The notes under the pieces were generated by a model. That model was not told where the DNA came from. It made no database searches and saw only the letters and a program-made list of their open reading frames with translations. Below are positions 5,639 through 5,769 of a stretch of DNA of 5,769 nt, in pieces. The position numbers were made by a program, and so were the translations under genes. Source of the stretch: Thermoleophilia bacterium. GTDB taxonomy: Bacteria > Actinomycetota > Thermoleophilia > Gaiellales > SKUG01. The first letter of the stretch is position 1; each line of letters starts with the position of its first letter. Location of the stretch: positions 1 through 5,769 of the forward strand of contig JAGQUL010000230.1 of the NCBI GenBank assembly GCA_020438525.1. Reading direction: 5' to 3'.

Positions 5639-5769
5639 GCGGCGAATCGCGCGAGGACCAGGGCGAGGTCGAGGTCGTGGTGGACACGGCCGTGCCCGAC
5701 AACGAGCCCGTGGCGGCGGGCGCGTCGGCGACCGCAGGCGTGGCGCGCGACGCGGGGCTGGCGGTGGGT
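5635..5769 (+). CDS. N-terminal fragment of an unidentified protein (runs off the window)
   Basis: An open frame begins with GTG at 5635, overlaps the stop of the Asp-box gene by GTGA, and stays open for 45 codons to the window end. The first residues are acidic and polar (MSGESREDQGEVEVVVDTAV), then an Ala/Gly/Val-rich stretch ending in VARDAGLAVG follows. Its start matches the coupling pattern seen twice on the other strand, and third positions are G/C-rich as in its neighbours. No clear Shine-Dalgarno is visible. The sequence seen is too short for a family call. An acidic cytoplasmic leader before a first membrane helix, as in polysaccharide flippases, would fit but is speculation. Confidence 0.6.
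   Translation, partial: MSGESREDQGEVEVVVDTAVPDNEPVAAGASATAGVARDAGLAVG

Overview
This very G+C-rich window looks like chromosomal DNA of a high-GC actinobacterium. The evidence is its codon use, the predominance of GTG starts, and first genes that appear leaderless, with a TANNNT-like hexamer exactly 7 nt before the start codon and no Shine-Dalgarno. An Acidimicrobiia/Ilumatobacter-like source is my guess; no marker gene here proves it. There are no RNA genes, insertion sequences, CRISPR arrays or phage genes.

Layout: two gene groups diverge from a 127-bp intergenic region (3391-3517). The minus-strand group (3390 down to 21) holds an AI-2E/PerM-family membrane protein, an ABC-2 type ATP-binding protein and its permease. 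Each junction is a 4-nt GTGA overlap, so this is almost certainly one translationally coupled operon. The ATPase and permease together form a complete exporter half-set (one gene of each, presumably working as a 2+2 complex). The role of the PerM protein in the unit is not known.

The plus-strand group (3518 to the window end) holds three genes. The first is a single-pass membrane protein whose outer domain looks like a degenerate LytM/M23 (lysostaphin-like) fold without the metal ligands. The second is a membrane-anchored protein with sialidase-type Asp-box (BNR) repeats. The third is the N-terminus of an unidentified protein cut by the window end, again starting at a GTGA overlap.

The window is tidy and gene-dense. 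I see no clear novel defence or mobile system. The points worth a second look are the repeated leaderless promoter/start module, the contrast with SD-led or coupled internal genes, the pairing of PerM with an ABC exporter, and the two poorly characterised envelope-type proteins.
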